The notes: generated by a model not told the origin, from the letters alone. Counted from the stretch's first letter, positions 17,100 to 26,549 are shown. The stretch is DNA of 64,000 nt from Amycolatopsis lurida (GCF_900105055.1 NZ_FNTA01000004.1:1364001-1428000); one strand, 5' to 3'. Program-made: numbers and translations.

Positions 17100-17112
17100 A
17101 GAACAGTGTTCT
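17100..17112. promoter_or_regulatory. Perfect palindrome upstream of the WhiJ-like gene
   Basis: AGAACAGTGTTCT is a 6-1-6 palindrome about 52 bases before the regulator start, a plausible autoregulatory operator. The spacing between AAC and GTT is three bases, not the two of a KstR box. Confidence 0.5.
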
Positions 17113-17153
17113 ATGCCCCGTACGAAGCACATCTAACCAGCCCGAGACACATT

Positions 17154-17184
17154 GGGTGAGATGGTCACACGACCATTTTCACCC
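17154..17184. repeat. Inverted repeat in the WhiJ-like promoter region
   Basis: GGGTGAGATGGTC at 17154-17166 pairs with GACCATTTTCACCC at 17171-17184 with one bulge and a 4-base loop. It could be a second regulatory dyad or a hairpin at the end of an unseen transcript. Confidence 0.4.
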
Positions 17185-17502
17185 ACGCGTCGATTTTCAT
17201 CCTGCAATTTGCAGATTGCCGTTGTAGGTTGAGCATTGTGCAACGCGGAACGCCCGCCTTCACCGGCGGCAGCGGATCCGCTCGCGGCACGGGCGCGGGG
17301 CCGCGAGCTGCACCGATGGGCGTTCGGAAGGATACCCGTCGAAGCCGGATTCACCCCCGGTGCAGGGCCGGAGCCGTCCCCCGATCGGTTCCGGCCCTCC
17401 CTTTATGCCCGCACCCATTCCGTAATGCTCTGGCTCCAGATGTTAATGCGTTTCGTCATTCCCTCTAAAGGGTGGACAAGGCTGGATCTCGACTGCGGAA
17501 CG

Positions 17503-18402
17503 TCACACGACTCGCAGAAGGCCTTCCTGGACAACGGTGGCGATATGCGTTCCGTCCGCGGCGAAGAACCGGCCGGTCGCCAGCCCCCTGGCACCCGACG
17601 CGGTCGGCGAGGCGCTGTCGTAGAGGAACCACTCGTCGGCCCGGAACGGGCGGTGGAACCAGAGCGCGTGGTCGAGGCTCGCGCCGAGCACCTTGTCGAG
17701 ATCCCAGTAGACGCCGTGGCGCGCGAGGACCGAGTCCAAGAGCGTCATGTCGGAGGCGTAGGTCAGCACGCAGACGTGCAGCAACTGCTGGTCCGGGAGC
17801 TTGCCGTCGGCCCGCATCCAGACCTGGTTCCTGGCCGGCCGGTCGCCCGACTTCCTGGTCACCCACGGCGGATCGTTGACGTAACGCAGGTCGATCGGGC
17901 GCGGCCGGTCGAGATGGCCCATGAAGTACCCCTCGGCCCGCTCCTGCAGCGTCGGGAGCGACTCGGGATCGGGGACGTCCGGCATGGTCTCGGAGTGTTC
18001 GATGCCGCCTTCGTCCTTCTGGAACGAGGCGGACAGGGAGAAGATCGCCTTGCCGTGCTGGATGCCCACGACGCGGCGGGTGGTGAACGAGCGGCCGTCA
18101 CGGATGCGGTCGACCTCGTAGACGATCGGGACGCTCGGGTCGCCGCCGCGGATGAAGTACGCGTGCAGCGAGTGGACTTTCCGCTCCTCGGGGACCGTGC
18201 GGCCGGCGGCGACCAGCGCCTGCCCCGCGACCTGTCCGCCGAACACCCGCACCGGCGAATGGGCGGGCGAGACGCCGCGGAAGATGTTCTCCTCGATCTT
18301 CTCCAAGTCCAGCAGCGCGACCAGCCGGTCGAGCACGGGCTGTCCGCCCACCCCGCCGGCGTTGTCGAAACCGGCCGCGGCTTCCCTGGCCATCTCAGTC
18401 AT
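17503..18402 (-). CDS. tesB: Acyl-CoA thioesterase II
   Basis: The 299-residue protein is a double hot-dog thioesterase of the TesB family. Signatures are FGGQVAGQALVAAGRTV near 52-68, RGGDPSVPIVYEVDRIRDGRSF near 85-106 and the C-terminal LGASLDHALWFHRPFRADEW. It hydrolyses acyl-CoA to the acid and CoA in the cytosol. Length is typical. It stands downstream of the 21-bp repeat element, and its promoter must lie in or near that element. Confidence 0.92.
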   Translation of the reverse strand: MTEMAREAAAGFDNAGGVGGQPVLDRLVALLDLEKIEENIFRGVSPAHSPVRVFGGQVAGQALVAAGRTVPEERKVHSLHAYFIRGGDPSVPIVYEVDRIRDGRSFTTRRVVGIQHGKAIFSLSASFQKDEGGIEHSETMPDVPDPESLPTLQERAEGYFMGHLDRPRPIDLRYVNDPPWVTRKSGDRPARNQVWMRADGKLPDQQLLHVCVLTYASDMTLLDSVLARHGVYWDLDKVLGASLDHALWFHRPFRADEWFLYDSASPTASGARGLATGRFFAADGTHIATVVQEGLLRVV

Positions 18403-18520
18403 GTCATGGACTTTAGGCCGTGCGGGTGTCCCGGGCCCGGGTGAGGCGGGACGTTTGTCGCGAAGGCCACCTTCAGGACACCTGGGACGCTACCGGTGAG
18501 CCGAAAGTGGCGATCTCGCG

Positions 18521-18673
18521 TGACTGCCTGGACGACACGCGTGATCCGGCGGACGACACGCGTGATTGGACGGACGACACGAGCAAGGCCGGGACCCTAC
18601 CGCGTGTCGTCCGCCTAACCACATGTGTCGTCCATCCGGTCACGTGTGTCGTCCGTCCAGTCACGCGTGCCCC
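18521..18673. repeat. 21-bp repeat array as a symmetrical inverted repeat (3+3 units)
   Basis: Three 21-bp units at 18521-18541, 18542-18562 and 18563-18583 are followed by a 17-base spacer. Three units in opposite orientation then fill 18601-18621, 18622-18642 and 18643-18663, plus a partial one. The core read on the plus strand of the right arm is TCGTCCGTCCAGTCACGCG with unit-to-unit changes. The arms can form one very large hairpin. It lies between the pyk stop and the tesB start. The same unit recurs at 42894-43140. Confidence 0.85.
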
Positions 18674-18699
18674 ACACGACCACCTCGAGCCAAGACGTA

Positions 18700-18746
18700 G
18701 TGAAGGCCTCCTTCCCTACTCTGACGGTAGGGAAAGAGGCCTTCAC
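18700..18746. terminator. 19-bp hairpin after pyk
   Basis: Arms 18700-18718 and 18728-18746 pair with one mismatch. The outer GTGAAGGCC motif is shared with hairpins at 20996, 26493, 40115 and 61077. It follows the pyk stop and is probably its terminator. Confidence 0.65.
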
Positions 18747-18767
18747 GGACTTTCGCGGAGACCGGCG

Positions 18768-20192
18768 TCAGGCGTGGTCGTCCTCGCCGAGGCGGTGCAC
18801 CCGGATGAGGTTGGTCGAGCCGACGGTCCCGGGCGGGGAACCGGCCACGATGACCACCAGGTCCCCCTTGGCGTACTTGCCCATCTCGAGCATCGCGTGG
18901 TCGACCTGCTGGATCATCTGGTCGGTGGAGCCGACCTTCGGCACGATCCGCGTCGTGGTGCCCCAGGTCATCGCGAGCTGGCTGCGGACGCTCTCCTCCG
19001 GCGTGAACGCCAGCAACGGCAGCCGCGTGTGCAGCCGCGCGAGACGGCGGACGGTGTCACCGGACTGGGTGAAGGCGACCAGGGCCTTGGCGTTGAGCCG
19101 CTCGCCGATGTCCCGGGCCGCGTAGGAGATGACGCCGCGCTTGGTGCGCGGGACGTGCGACAGCGGCGGCACGACCGGCGAGTCGGTCTCGACGGCTTCG
19201 ATGATCCGGCCCATGGTCTGGACGACCTCGATGGCGTAGCGGCCGACGCTGGTCTCACCCGACAGCATGAGCGCGTCCGCGCCGTCGAGCACCGCGTTGG
19301 CGACGTCCGAGGCCTCGGCACGGGTCGGGCGGGAGCTGTTGATCATCGACTCGAGCATCTGCGTCGCGACGATGACCGGCTTCGCGTTCTCGCGGGCGAT
19401 CTGGATGGTGCGCTTCTGCACCAGGGGGACCTGCTCCAGCGGGAGTTCCACGCCGAGGTCCCCGCGGGCGATCATCACCGCGTCGAAGGCCAGCACGATG
19501 GCTTCGAGGTTGTAGACCGCTTCGGGCTTCTCGATCTTCGCGACGACCGGGAGCCGTCCCTTGCCGACGCGGTCCATCACCTGGTGGACCAGGTCGATGT
19601 CGGCGGGCGAGCGGACGAACGAAAGCGCGATGAAGTCCACGCCGAGTTCGAGCGCGAACTCGAGGTCTTCGATGTCCTTTTCGGACAGCGCCGGCACGGA
19701 GACGTCCATACCCGGCAGGGAGACACCCTTGTTGTTGCTGACTGGGCCGCCTTCGGTGACCTCGCAGACGACGTCCGGGCCCTCGACCTGCTTGACCACG
19801 AGGCCGACCTTGCCGTCGTCCACGAGGAGACGGTCGCCGGGCTTCGCGTCGTCGGCGAGTCCCTTGTAGGTGGTCGAGACGCGGTCGTGCGTACCCGCGA
19901 CGTCCTCGACGGTGATGCGCACGATGTCGCCGTTGTGCCACTCGACCGGCCCGCCCGCGAAGGTGCCGAGACGGATCTTCGGCCCCTGGAGGTCGGCGAG
20001 GATGCCCACCGCGCGGCCCGATTCGGCGGCGGCGGTGCGGATGAGGTCGTAGACCTGCTTGTGGTCGCTGTGCGTCCCGTGGCTGAAGTTCATCCTCGCG
20101 ACGTCCATCCCGGCGTCGACGAGTTGCCGCATCTTCTCCGGCGTAGCGGTCGCGGGGCCAAGGGTACAAACGATCTTCGCGCGTCGGCTCAC
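18768..20192 (-). CDS. pyk: Pyruvate kinase
   Basis: The 474-residue protein carries the full pyruvate kinase fold: RRAKIVCTLGPATATPEKMR at the N-terminus, MNFSHGTHSDH, DLQGPKIRLG, the catalytic signature VVAKIEKPEAVYNLEAI (Lys in AKIEKPE), MIARGDLGVELP and MLSGETSVGRYAIE. It makes pyruvate and ATP from phosphoenolpyruvate and ADP. The GTG at 20192 gives the conserved N-terminus. With the phosphofructokinase gene at 26550 it puts two lower-glycolysis control enzymes in this region, as in Streptomyces. Confidence 0.96.
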   Translation of the reverse strand: MSRRAKIVCTLGPATATPEKMRQLVDAGMDVARMNFSHGTHSDHKQVYDLIRTAAAESGRAVGILADLQGPKIRLGTFAGGPVEWHNGDIVRITVEDVAGTHDRVSTTYKGLADDAKPGDRLLVDDGKVGLVVKQVEGPDVVCEVTEGGPVSNNKGVSLPGMDVSVPALSEKDIEDLEFALELGVDFIALSFVRSPADIDLVHQVMDRVGKGRLPVVAKIEKPEAVYNLEAIVLAFDAVMIARGDLGVELPLEQVPLVQKRTIQIARENAKPVIVATQMLESMINSSRPTRAEASDVANAVLDGADALMLSGETSVGRYAIEVVQTMGRIIEAVETDSPVVPPLSHVPRTKRGVISYAARDIGERLNAKALVAFTQSGDTVRRLARLHTRLPLLAFTPEESVRSQLAMTWGTTTRIVPKVGSTDQMIQQVDHAMLEMGKYAKGDLVVIVAGSPPGTVGSTNLIRVHRLGEDDHA

Positions 20193-20302
20193 GTTCGCAC
20201 AGCGTAGTCCCTCATCGCGGATACGTCTGTACCGATACCGAAAGTTCAAGAAAAGTGTCAGTTCACCTGGGCGAGGGGTAACCGCCGATCAAGGTTCGGT
20301 GG

Positions 20303-20968
20303 TTATCGTCGCGGCTTCTCGCTCGGTCCGACCCGGTCCCGCGCCCACTCGTTGAACGCGCGGACCTGGCGCCAAGCCTTCCGCACCCGGTCGAGCGTGC
20401 CCCGTTCGTGCAGGACGTCGTCCGGCTCCCAGCCGCGGACGGCGTACACGGAGCGGTACTTCAGCAGGTCGATGCGGGGATGGTCCTCGGCGAAGCCGCG
20501 CGGCTTCGACTTGAGCCTGTCCCCCTTGATCTCCCAGCCCGCCTTCTCCAGCTTCGCGAGGATCTTCGCCAGCTCGGCGCCTCGCAGTTCGGTGTCGACG
20601 GCCTTGCGGAAGCGGGCGAGCTGGTCGGACTCGAAGTGGAAGCAGCCGCCGCCGACCCGCAGCCCGGCCGGGCCGACCTCGACGTAGTACGCGCCGCCGC
20701 CGCGGCCCTGTTCGATCACCGCGCCACAGTGGGTCTTGTACGGCGTCTTGTCCTTGGCGAACCGGACGTCGCGGTACGGGCGGAACACCTTCCCCTCGCC
20801 GAAGCCGTCGCCGAACTCCGGGACGAGTTCGGCGAGCAGCGCCTCCATCGGGGCGCGAACGTCGGCCTTGTAGGTGGCGAGGTTCGCGTCCCAATAGGAC
20901 TTGGAGTTGTCCGCCTCGAGACCGTCGTAGAAGTCGATGGCGTACTCGCCGAAACCCTCGAAACCCAT
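20303..20968 (-). CDS. DUF2461 (TIGR02453) family protein
   Basis: The 221-residue soluble protein begins with FGEYAIDFYDGLEADNSKSYWDAN and contains FRPYRDVRFAKDKTPYKTHCG and GGAYYVEVGPAGLRVGGGCF, in shorter form KDKTPYKTHCGA. These are hallmarks of DUF2461. The family is widespread and of unknown function. It appears monocistronic between pyk and chiA and ends in a hairpin shared with the next gene's promoter side. Confidence 0.88.
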   Translation of the reverse strand: MGFEGFGEYAIDFYDGLEADNSKSYWDANLATYKADVRAPMEALLAELVPEFGDGFGEGKVFRPYRDVRFAKDKTPYKTHCGAVIEQGRGGGAYYVEVGPAGLRVGGGCFHFESDQLARFRKAVDTELRGAELAKILAKLEKAGWEIKGDRLKSKPRGFAEDHPRIDLLKYRSVYAVRGWEPDDVLHERGTLDRVRKAWRQVRAFNEWARDRVGPSEKPRR

Positions 20969-20995
20969 GCGGTGACCGTAATCCCCGCCACCGAC

Positions 20996-21028
20996 GGAAG
21001 CGCGTGAAGGGGGCCTTCACGCGCTTCC
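20996..21028. terminator. 15-bp perfect hairpin
   Basis: GGAAGCGCGTGAAGG at 20996-21010 pairs with 21014-21028 across a 3-base loop. It lies between the chitinase stop (21041, minus) and the start of the DUF2461 gene, so it terminates the chitinase transcript. Confidence 0.7.
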
Positions 21029-21040
21029 GTCGACGAGGCC

Positions 21041-22261
<1,221 letters not shown>

Positions 22262-22323
22262 GCGTGCTCCCTTCACGGTTACCAGCGGTGACGAGAGGAC
22301 TGCGGCGGGACACGCACAAGTTA

Positions 22324-22339
22324 AGTGGACTAGACCACT
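22324..22339. promoter_or_regulatory. DasR-responsive element (dre), near-perfect
   Basis: AGTGGACTAGACCACT is a near-perfect 16-bp palindrome that matches the published dre pattern ACTGGTCTAGACCAGT at 13-14 positions. It lies about 63 bases before the chitinase start. DasR represses chitinolytic genes in Streptomyces until glucosamine-6-phosphate releases it. Confidence 0.8.
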
Positions 22340-22344
22340 CCGTC

Positions 22345-22360
22345 AATGGTTCAGACCAAG
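22345..22360. promoter_or_regulatory. Second, weaker DasR-type box
   Basis: AATGGTTCAGACCAAG keeps TGGT and AGACCA in register with the dre pattern. It sits 21 bases from the first box, two helical turns, so two DasR dimers could bind the same face. Confidence 0.6.
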
Positions 22361-22481
22361 ACTTTCGGATGGACATTTTCGAACATTCTCCGAAGGGAAT
22401 ATGTCCACGGGACCGTTTACCGAGACCACGACCCTTTCCCGGCCTCGCGGCTTCCGGCCAGGCCGGGATCGACGGTCTCAG

Positions 22482-22832
22482 TCAGTGAATAGGTAACGGC
22501 TCGAAAGCGATGCCACGGTCCGCCGCGCGCCGCGTCCCCCAGTCGTAGAGCGCTTCGAGTGCGGGGCGTAACCGCTCCCCCTCCTCGGTGAGCCGGTACT
22601 CGACGTGCGGCACGCGCCCCTCCCGGCTCTCCCGGCTCTCCCGGAGCACGAGGCCGTCCGCCTCCAGCTCGCGCAGGTGCTGGGTCAGCATCTTCTCGCT
22701 GACGCCCGGCAGCCGGCGACGGAGCTCGCCGTACCGGTGCACCCCTTCCTTCAGGTGCGACAGGATCACCGGCTTCCACTTGCCGCCGATGACGTCGACC
22801 GCGAGCTCGACCGCGCAGCGGTACCGCTTCAT
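22482..22832 (-). CDS. HxlR-family transcriptional regulator
   Basis: The 116-residue protein is a single winged-helix domain: CAVELAVDVIGGKWKPVILS near residues 6-25, RYGELRRRLPGVSEKMLTQHL near 33-53, and a wing with EYRLTEEGERL. HxlR proteins are dimeric and often redox or aldehyde responsive, with a Cys near the N-terminus. Here Cys6 is present. ATG 22832 has GGGAG upstream. It is divergent from a truncated haemoglobin gene and may control it. Confidence 0.9.
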   Translation of the reverse strand: MKRYRCAVELAVDVIGGKWKPVILSHLKEGVHRYGELRRRLPGVSEKMLTQHLRELEADGLVLRESRESREGRVPHVEYRLTEEGERLRPALEALYDWGTRRAADRGIAFEPLPIH

Positions 22833-22879
22833 CGTCACTCCCGTTGGCACGCACCGAAAAGTAAGCGGTTGTCCCGAGC

Positions 22880-22906
22880 GGTCCGGGGTGGTTGCCTTGC
22901 CGGACC
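22880..22906. promoter_or_regulatory. Inverted repeat between hxlR and the haemoglobin gene
   Basis: GGTCCGG at 22880-22886 and CCGGACC at 22900-22906 form a 7-bp dyad with 13 bases between centres of the arms' ends, inside the 104-bp divergent promoter region. It is a candidate HxlR operator. Confidence 0.45.
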
Positions 22907-22936
22907 AAAAGATCAGCGCCGCTGGGAGGACCCTAC

Positions 22937-23407
22937 GTGACCGAGACGCCGACGTTGTACGAATGGGCGGGCGGGCCGGCGGCCCTGCGACGCCTGACCA
23001 CCGTCTTCTACGGCCACGTGCTGAAGGACCCGTTGCTGGAACCGGTCTTCCGCGACATGGACCCCGGCCATCCCGAGCACGTCGCGGTCTGGCTCGCCGA
23101 GGTCTTCGGCGGCCCGGAGACCTACAGCCACGACCACGGCGGCCACCGGCACATGGTCGGGCGGCACCTCGGCCGCGCCATCACCGAAGAGCAGCGCCGC
23201 CGCTGGGTGAACCTGCTCTTCGACGCCGCCGACGAGGCCGGGCTGCCCGCCGATCCCGAGTTCCGCTCCGCGTTCGCCGCGTACGTCGAATGGGGCAGCA
23301 GGCTCGCGGTGATGTTCTCGCAACCGGGTCGCGAAATCACCGTTCCCGAGCCCATGCCGAAATGGGACTGGGGCAACCGGCCGCCCTGGCAGCCGCCGTC
23401 GGACTGA
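22937..23407 (+). CDS. Group II truncated haemoglobin
   Basis: The 156-residue protein matches group II truncated globins: LYEWAGGPAALRRLTTVFYGH at the N-terminus, HMVGRHLGRAITEEQ with the probable proximal His77, and RRRWVNLLFDA with Trp90 at the G8 position. The tail PMPKWDWGNRPPWQP is found in actinobacterial relatives. Likely roles are oxygen or nitric oxide handling. GTG 22937 has GGAGGA upstream. It is divergent from an HxlR gene. Confidence 0.9.
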   Translation: MTETPTLYEWAGGPAALRRLTTVFYGHVLKDPLLEPVFRDMDPGHPEHVAVWLAEVFGGPETYSHDHGGHRHMVGRHLGRAITEEQRRRWVNLLFDAADEAGLPADPEFRSAFAAYVEWGSRLAVMFSQPGREITVPEPMPKWDWGNRPPWQPPSD

Positions 23408-23445
23408 GGGCGTTCATAGTGGGGCGGTCGTGAAAGGAGGCCGCC

Positions 23446-24888
23446 GTGATCCGGGTGGACGGCCGGACCCTGCGCTGCGCGGACGTCGTGACCGCCGCGA
23501 ACACCGAGGGTCCGCTGGGCATCGACGTTTCGATCGCCGCGCTGCGCGGCGCGGAAAGCGCGTGGAAACTCGCCGAAGAGCTGAGCACGCGCCGCATCGT
23601 CTACGGCCGCACCACCGGCGTCGGCGCCAACAAGGAGGACCCGGTCGGCGAAGGCGAATCGCCGGATCACGGGCAGCGGCTGCTGCGCAGTCACGCGGGC
23701 GGCAGCGGTGACGTCATGTCGCCCGGCCAGACCAGGGCGATGATGCTGATCCGGCTCAACCAGCTGCTGGCCGGGCGGTCCGGACTCAGTCCCGAACTGA
23801 TCGGGGCGCTGGCCGCCGCCGTGCGGACCGGAGCGCTGCCGCTGGTGCACCGGCTGGGCGCGATCGGCACCGGCGACCTCGCGCCGCTCGCGGAGACCGC
23901 GCTCGCCCTCACCGGCGAACGGCCCTGGCTGGCGGGCGGTGTGCCTCCGGTGCCCGTGCGGGCCGGTGACGCGCTCGCGTTCATGAGCAGCAACGCCGCG
24001 ACGCTGGCCGAAGCGACCCTCGCGGCGATGCGGCTCGACACGCTGACGCGGGCGAGTCACGCTGTCGCGGCACTGACCTACATCGCGCTCGACGGAAACC
24101 CGGAGGCGTACGCGACTCCCGTGCACGAGGCGCGTCCGCACGCCGGGCAGGTCGCGTGCGCGGCGGAGATGCGGCGGCTGCTCGGGATGGAGAGCACGCC
24201 CAAACCCGGCAGGCGGATCCAGGATCCGTTCGGGTTGCGCGCTTTTCCGCAGGTGCAGGGGCCGGCGCTGGACGCGATCCACTACCTGCGCGACGTGCTC
24301 GCGGTGGAGATCAACGCCAGCACCGAGAACCCGATGATCTCGACGGTGCACCAGGACGCCTACCACCACGCGCACTTCCACACCGCGTACGTCTCGACCG
24401 CGCTCGACCAGGTGCGCGCCACCGTCCATCAGGTCGCCGAACTGTCGGTGGCCCGGCTGGGTGATCTGGTGGAGCCGGAGTTCACCGGGCTGCGGCCGTT
24501 CCTCGCGGCCGGGCCGTCGGGCAGCTCGGGCGTGATGATCCTGGAGTACGTCGCGCACGACGCGCTCACCGAACTGCGGCAGGCCGCGCTCCCGGCGACG
24601 CTGGGCACCGCCGTCGTCTCACGCGGGATCGAAGACCACGCGAGCTTCTCCACCCAGGCCGCGCGGGCGGCGACCGCGGCCGGGTCGGCGTACCAGCAGG
24701 TGCTGGCGTGCGAGCTGGTCGCGGCCGTCCGGGCACTGCGGATGCGCAAGGCCGAGCTCGTCTCCCTGCCGGCGCGGGACGCCTACGAGGCCGCCGCGGC
24801 GGTACTCGACCCCAGCGTCGAGGACCGGCCGCTCACCGAGGACATCGCCCGCGCCGTGTCGCTTTTGGACACCCTCGCGCTCGTCTGA
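23446..24888 (+). CDS. Aromatic amino acid ammonia-lyase family protein (HAL/PAL) with altered MIO tripeptide
   Basis: The 480-residue protein has the lyase fold: catalytic Tyr53 in IVYGRTTGVGANK, FGLRAFPQVQGPALDA, NASTENPMIS and GIEDHASFSTQAA. The position of the self-made MIO cofactor reads IGTGDLAPLAE, so Gly141-Thr142-Gly143 replaces the usual Ala-Ser-Gly. It may deaminate histidine or an aromatic amino acid, or have a changed activity. The start is GTG with AAAGGAGG upstream. No other histidine-degradation gene adjoins it. Confidence 0.82.
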   Translation: MIRVDGRTLRCADVVTAANTEGPLGIDVSIAALRGAESAWKLAEELSTRRIVYGRTTGVGANKEDPVGEGESPDHGQRLLRSHAGGSGDVMSPGQTRAMMLIRLNQLLAGRSGLSPELIGALAAAVRTGALPLVHRLGAIGTGDLAPLAETALALTGERPWLAGGVPPVPVRAGDALAFMSSNAATLAEATLAAMRLDTLTRASHAVAALTYIALDGNPEAYATPVHEARPHAGQVACAAEMRRLLGMESTPKPGRRIQDPFGLRAFPQVQGPALDAIHYLRDVLAVEINASTENPMISTVHQDAYHHAHFHTAYVSTALDQVRATVHQVAELSVARLGDLVEPEFTGLRPFLAAGPSGSSGVMILEYVAHDALTELRQAALPATLGTAVVSRGIEDHASFSTQAARAATAAGSAYQQVLACELVAAVRALRMRKAELVSLPARDAYEAAAAVLDPSVEDRPLTEDIARAVSLLDTLALV

Positions 24889-24898
24889 CCGTTCGCGG

Positions 24899-26416
24899 TC
24901 AGCAGCAGCAACCCCGCCGGGCGAGAGAGTGGAGCCGGGCGCTCGTGACCGGCTCGGGCCGGTTCGCGGCGGCCTCGACGGCGTCGAGCATCCGACGGCG
25001 CTCCGCCCTGCCGAGGACCCGGCCGCGGGTGATCACCGTGTCGATCTTCGCGACGTTGCGGATGTCGGCCGCCGGGTTCGCGTCCAGGAGCACGAGATCC
25101 GCCTCCTTCCCCACCGTCACCGTGCCCGACGTCGCTTCCCTGCCCAGGAACCTCGCCGCGTCACCCGTGACGGTCTTCAACGCCTGTACCGGCGAAAGCC
25201 CGGCCTCGACCAGGAAGGCGAGTTCCTCGTGAAGCCCGCTGCCGGGGAAGGCGTACGGGTTGAGGCAGTCGGTGCCGCCGATGATCCCGACGCCCGCTTC
25301 GTGCGCGACGCCGACCAGCCGCAGCGTCTCCTGGTAGTAGCGCTCCTGCAGGGCGATGTCCGCCGGGGTCCGGGGAGCCAGCCGTTCGATGCCCTTGGCC
25401 CAGCTCTCGCGCATGTCGGCGGGCACGTATTTCAGCCGCGGGTCGTGCTGGTGGGTTTCGGCGGGCTGCGTGACCACCCGGTTGATCGTCAGCGTCGGCG
25501 AATGCCAGGTGCCGTTGCGCCGCAGCCTGCCGAAGTAGGACTGCGCGCGGCCGCGGTCGTACGTGGTGACCGATTCGAACTCCAGCCGCCGCGCCAGGTC
25601 GAAGAACGCACGCGGCTCCTCGGGGTCGTAGGGCGTCGCCGCCAACAGGTCGAGGATCTCGTCGCGCCGGGACGAGCAGTGGACGGACACCCCGAAGAAA
25701 TGCTCGAGGCTGTGCTGGCCGAGGTCGCTCACCTCGAGGTGGGACACCTTGTACGGCCAGTGCCCGGAGAACCGGAGGCCCTGCGCGCGGGTTTCGTCCG
25801 CGAGCGCGCGCAGGGCGTCGGGGCCGAGGTAGGAGTACGTCTTGACGAATTCGGCGCCCGCGGCCTTCTCCGCGCGGACGACGGCTCGCGCTTCGGCCGC
25901 CGTCGACACGTGGAGCACCGGTGGCGACAGAAGCGTCACCGGCCCGTCGACGATCCCACTCGCCAGCACCATGCGCGGGCCGAGCAGCTCACCGCGTTCG
26001 ACCTTGTCCTTCGTCGCGCGATTCTCCGCGTACCCCCACATCTCGCGGACGCCCGTGACACCGTGGACCAGGTGCGAGGGCGGGACGACCTCTTCGAGAT
26101 CCGCGCCGTGCGAGTGCATGTCCCACAGTCCCGGAAGGAGGTACTTGCCGCGTCCGTCGATCATCCGCGCGCCACCGGTATCCGGGATCTCGGCGGAGCC
26201 GCCCACCCAGGCGATCCGGTCACCGGCGAGCACCACCGAAACGCGGGGTCGCGGAGCCGAACCCGTGCCGTCGATCAGCGTGACGTCGGCGATGACGACG
26301 ATCTCGCCCATGTCGGCGGTGGCCGTGCCGGGCAGCAGCCCGGCGAACGCCATCCCGGTCCCGCCGGCGGCGAGCCACCTCAAGAACTCGCGCCTACTGG
26401 ATCCCGCATCCGCCAT
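24899..26416 (-). CDS. Tat-exported amidohydrolase (prolidase/imidazolonepropionase-like)
   Basis: The 505-residue protein has a twin-arginine signal (SRREFLRW at 7-14, hydrophobic region to about 34), then a metal-dependent amidohydrolase: the metal site DMHSHG near 99-104, GGTDCLNPYAFPGSGLHEEL in the C-terminal half and the family ending GTVTVGKEADLVLLDANP. It likely hydrolyses a cyclic amide or dipeptide-like substrate outside the membrane. The tail ends RRGCCC, three consecutive cysteines, which is odd. It is convergent with the lyase gene. Confidence 0.85.
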   Translation of the reverse strand: MADAGSSRREFLRWLAAGGTGMAFAGLLPGTATADMGEIVVIADVTLIDGTGSAPRPRVSVVLAGDRIAWVGGSAEIPDTGGARMIDGRGKYLLPGLWDMHSHGADLEEVVPPSHLVHGVTGVREMWGYAENRATKDKVERGELLGPRMVLASGIVDGPVTLLSPPVLHVSTAAEARAVVRAEKAAGAEFVKTYSYLGPDALRALADETRAQGLRFSGHWPYKVSHLEVSDLGQHSLEHFFGVSVHCSSRRDEILDLLAATPYDPEEPRAFFDLARRLEFESVTTYDRGRAQSYFGRLRRNGTWHSPTLTINRVVTQPAETHQHDPRLKYVPADMRESWAKGIERLAPRTPADIALQERYYQETLRLVGVAHEAGVGIIGGTDCLNPYAFPGSGLHEELAFLVEAGLSPVQALKTVTGDAARFLGREATSGTVTVGKEADLVLLDANPAADIRNVAKIDTVITRGRVLGRAERRRMLDAVEAAANRPEPVTSARLHSLARRGCCC

Positions 26417-26492
26417 GAGAACCGCCGTCCCTTTCGCCTGGACCCCCGGATGGCCGATTCAACTTGTCGCGGAGGCGGCGCCGCAAGAAAAC

Positions 26493-26535
26493 GAAGGCCC
26501 CTTACCTGAAACTCAGCACAAAGTAAGGGGCCTTC
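26493..26535. terminator. Hairpin of the GAAGGCC family after pfkA
   Basis: GAAGGCCCCTTAC at 26493-26505 pairs perfectly with 26523-26535 across a 17-base loop. It follows the phosphofructokinase stop on the minus strand. Confidence 0.65.
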
Positions 26536-26549
26536 TCCTGAAACAGGGC

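Larger units (their letters stand above)
17049..17502. other. Long intergenic region with two dyads
   Basis: Apart from the dyads listed separately, I see no supported gene. A plus-strand open frame from about 17236 gives a fairly protein-like run (ARGRELHRWAFGRIPVEAGF) but continues without stop into the antisense of tesB and lacks a clear ribosome-binding site. I leave it unannotated. Confidence 0.4.

Noticed and set aside
17100..17112. KstR box upstream of the WhiJ-like gene
   Set aside because: The half-sites AAC and GTT are three bases apart, not two, and the gene context is not steroid-related.
17236..17502. Possible plus-strand gene in the tesB-whiJ gap
   Set aside because: The frame looks somewhat protein-like at first but lacks a ribosome-binding site and runs into tesB antisense without a stop.
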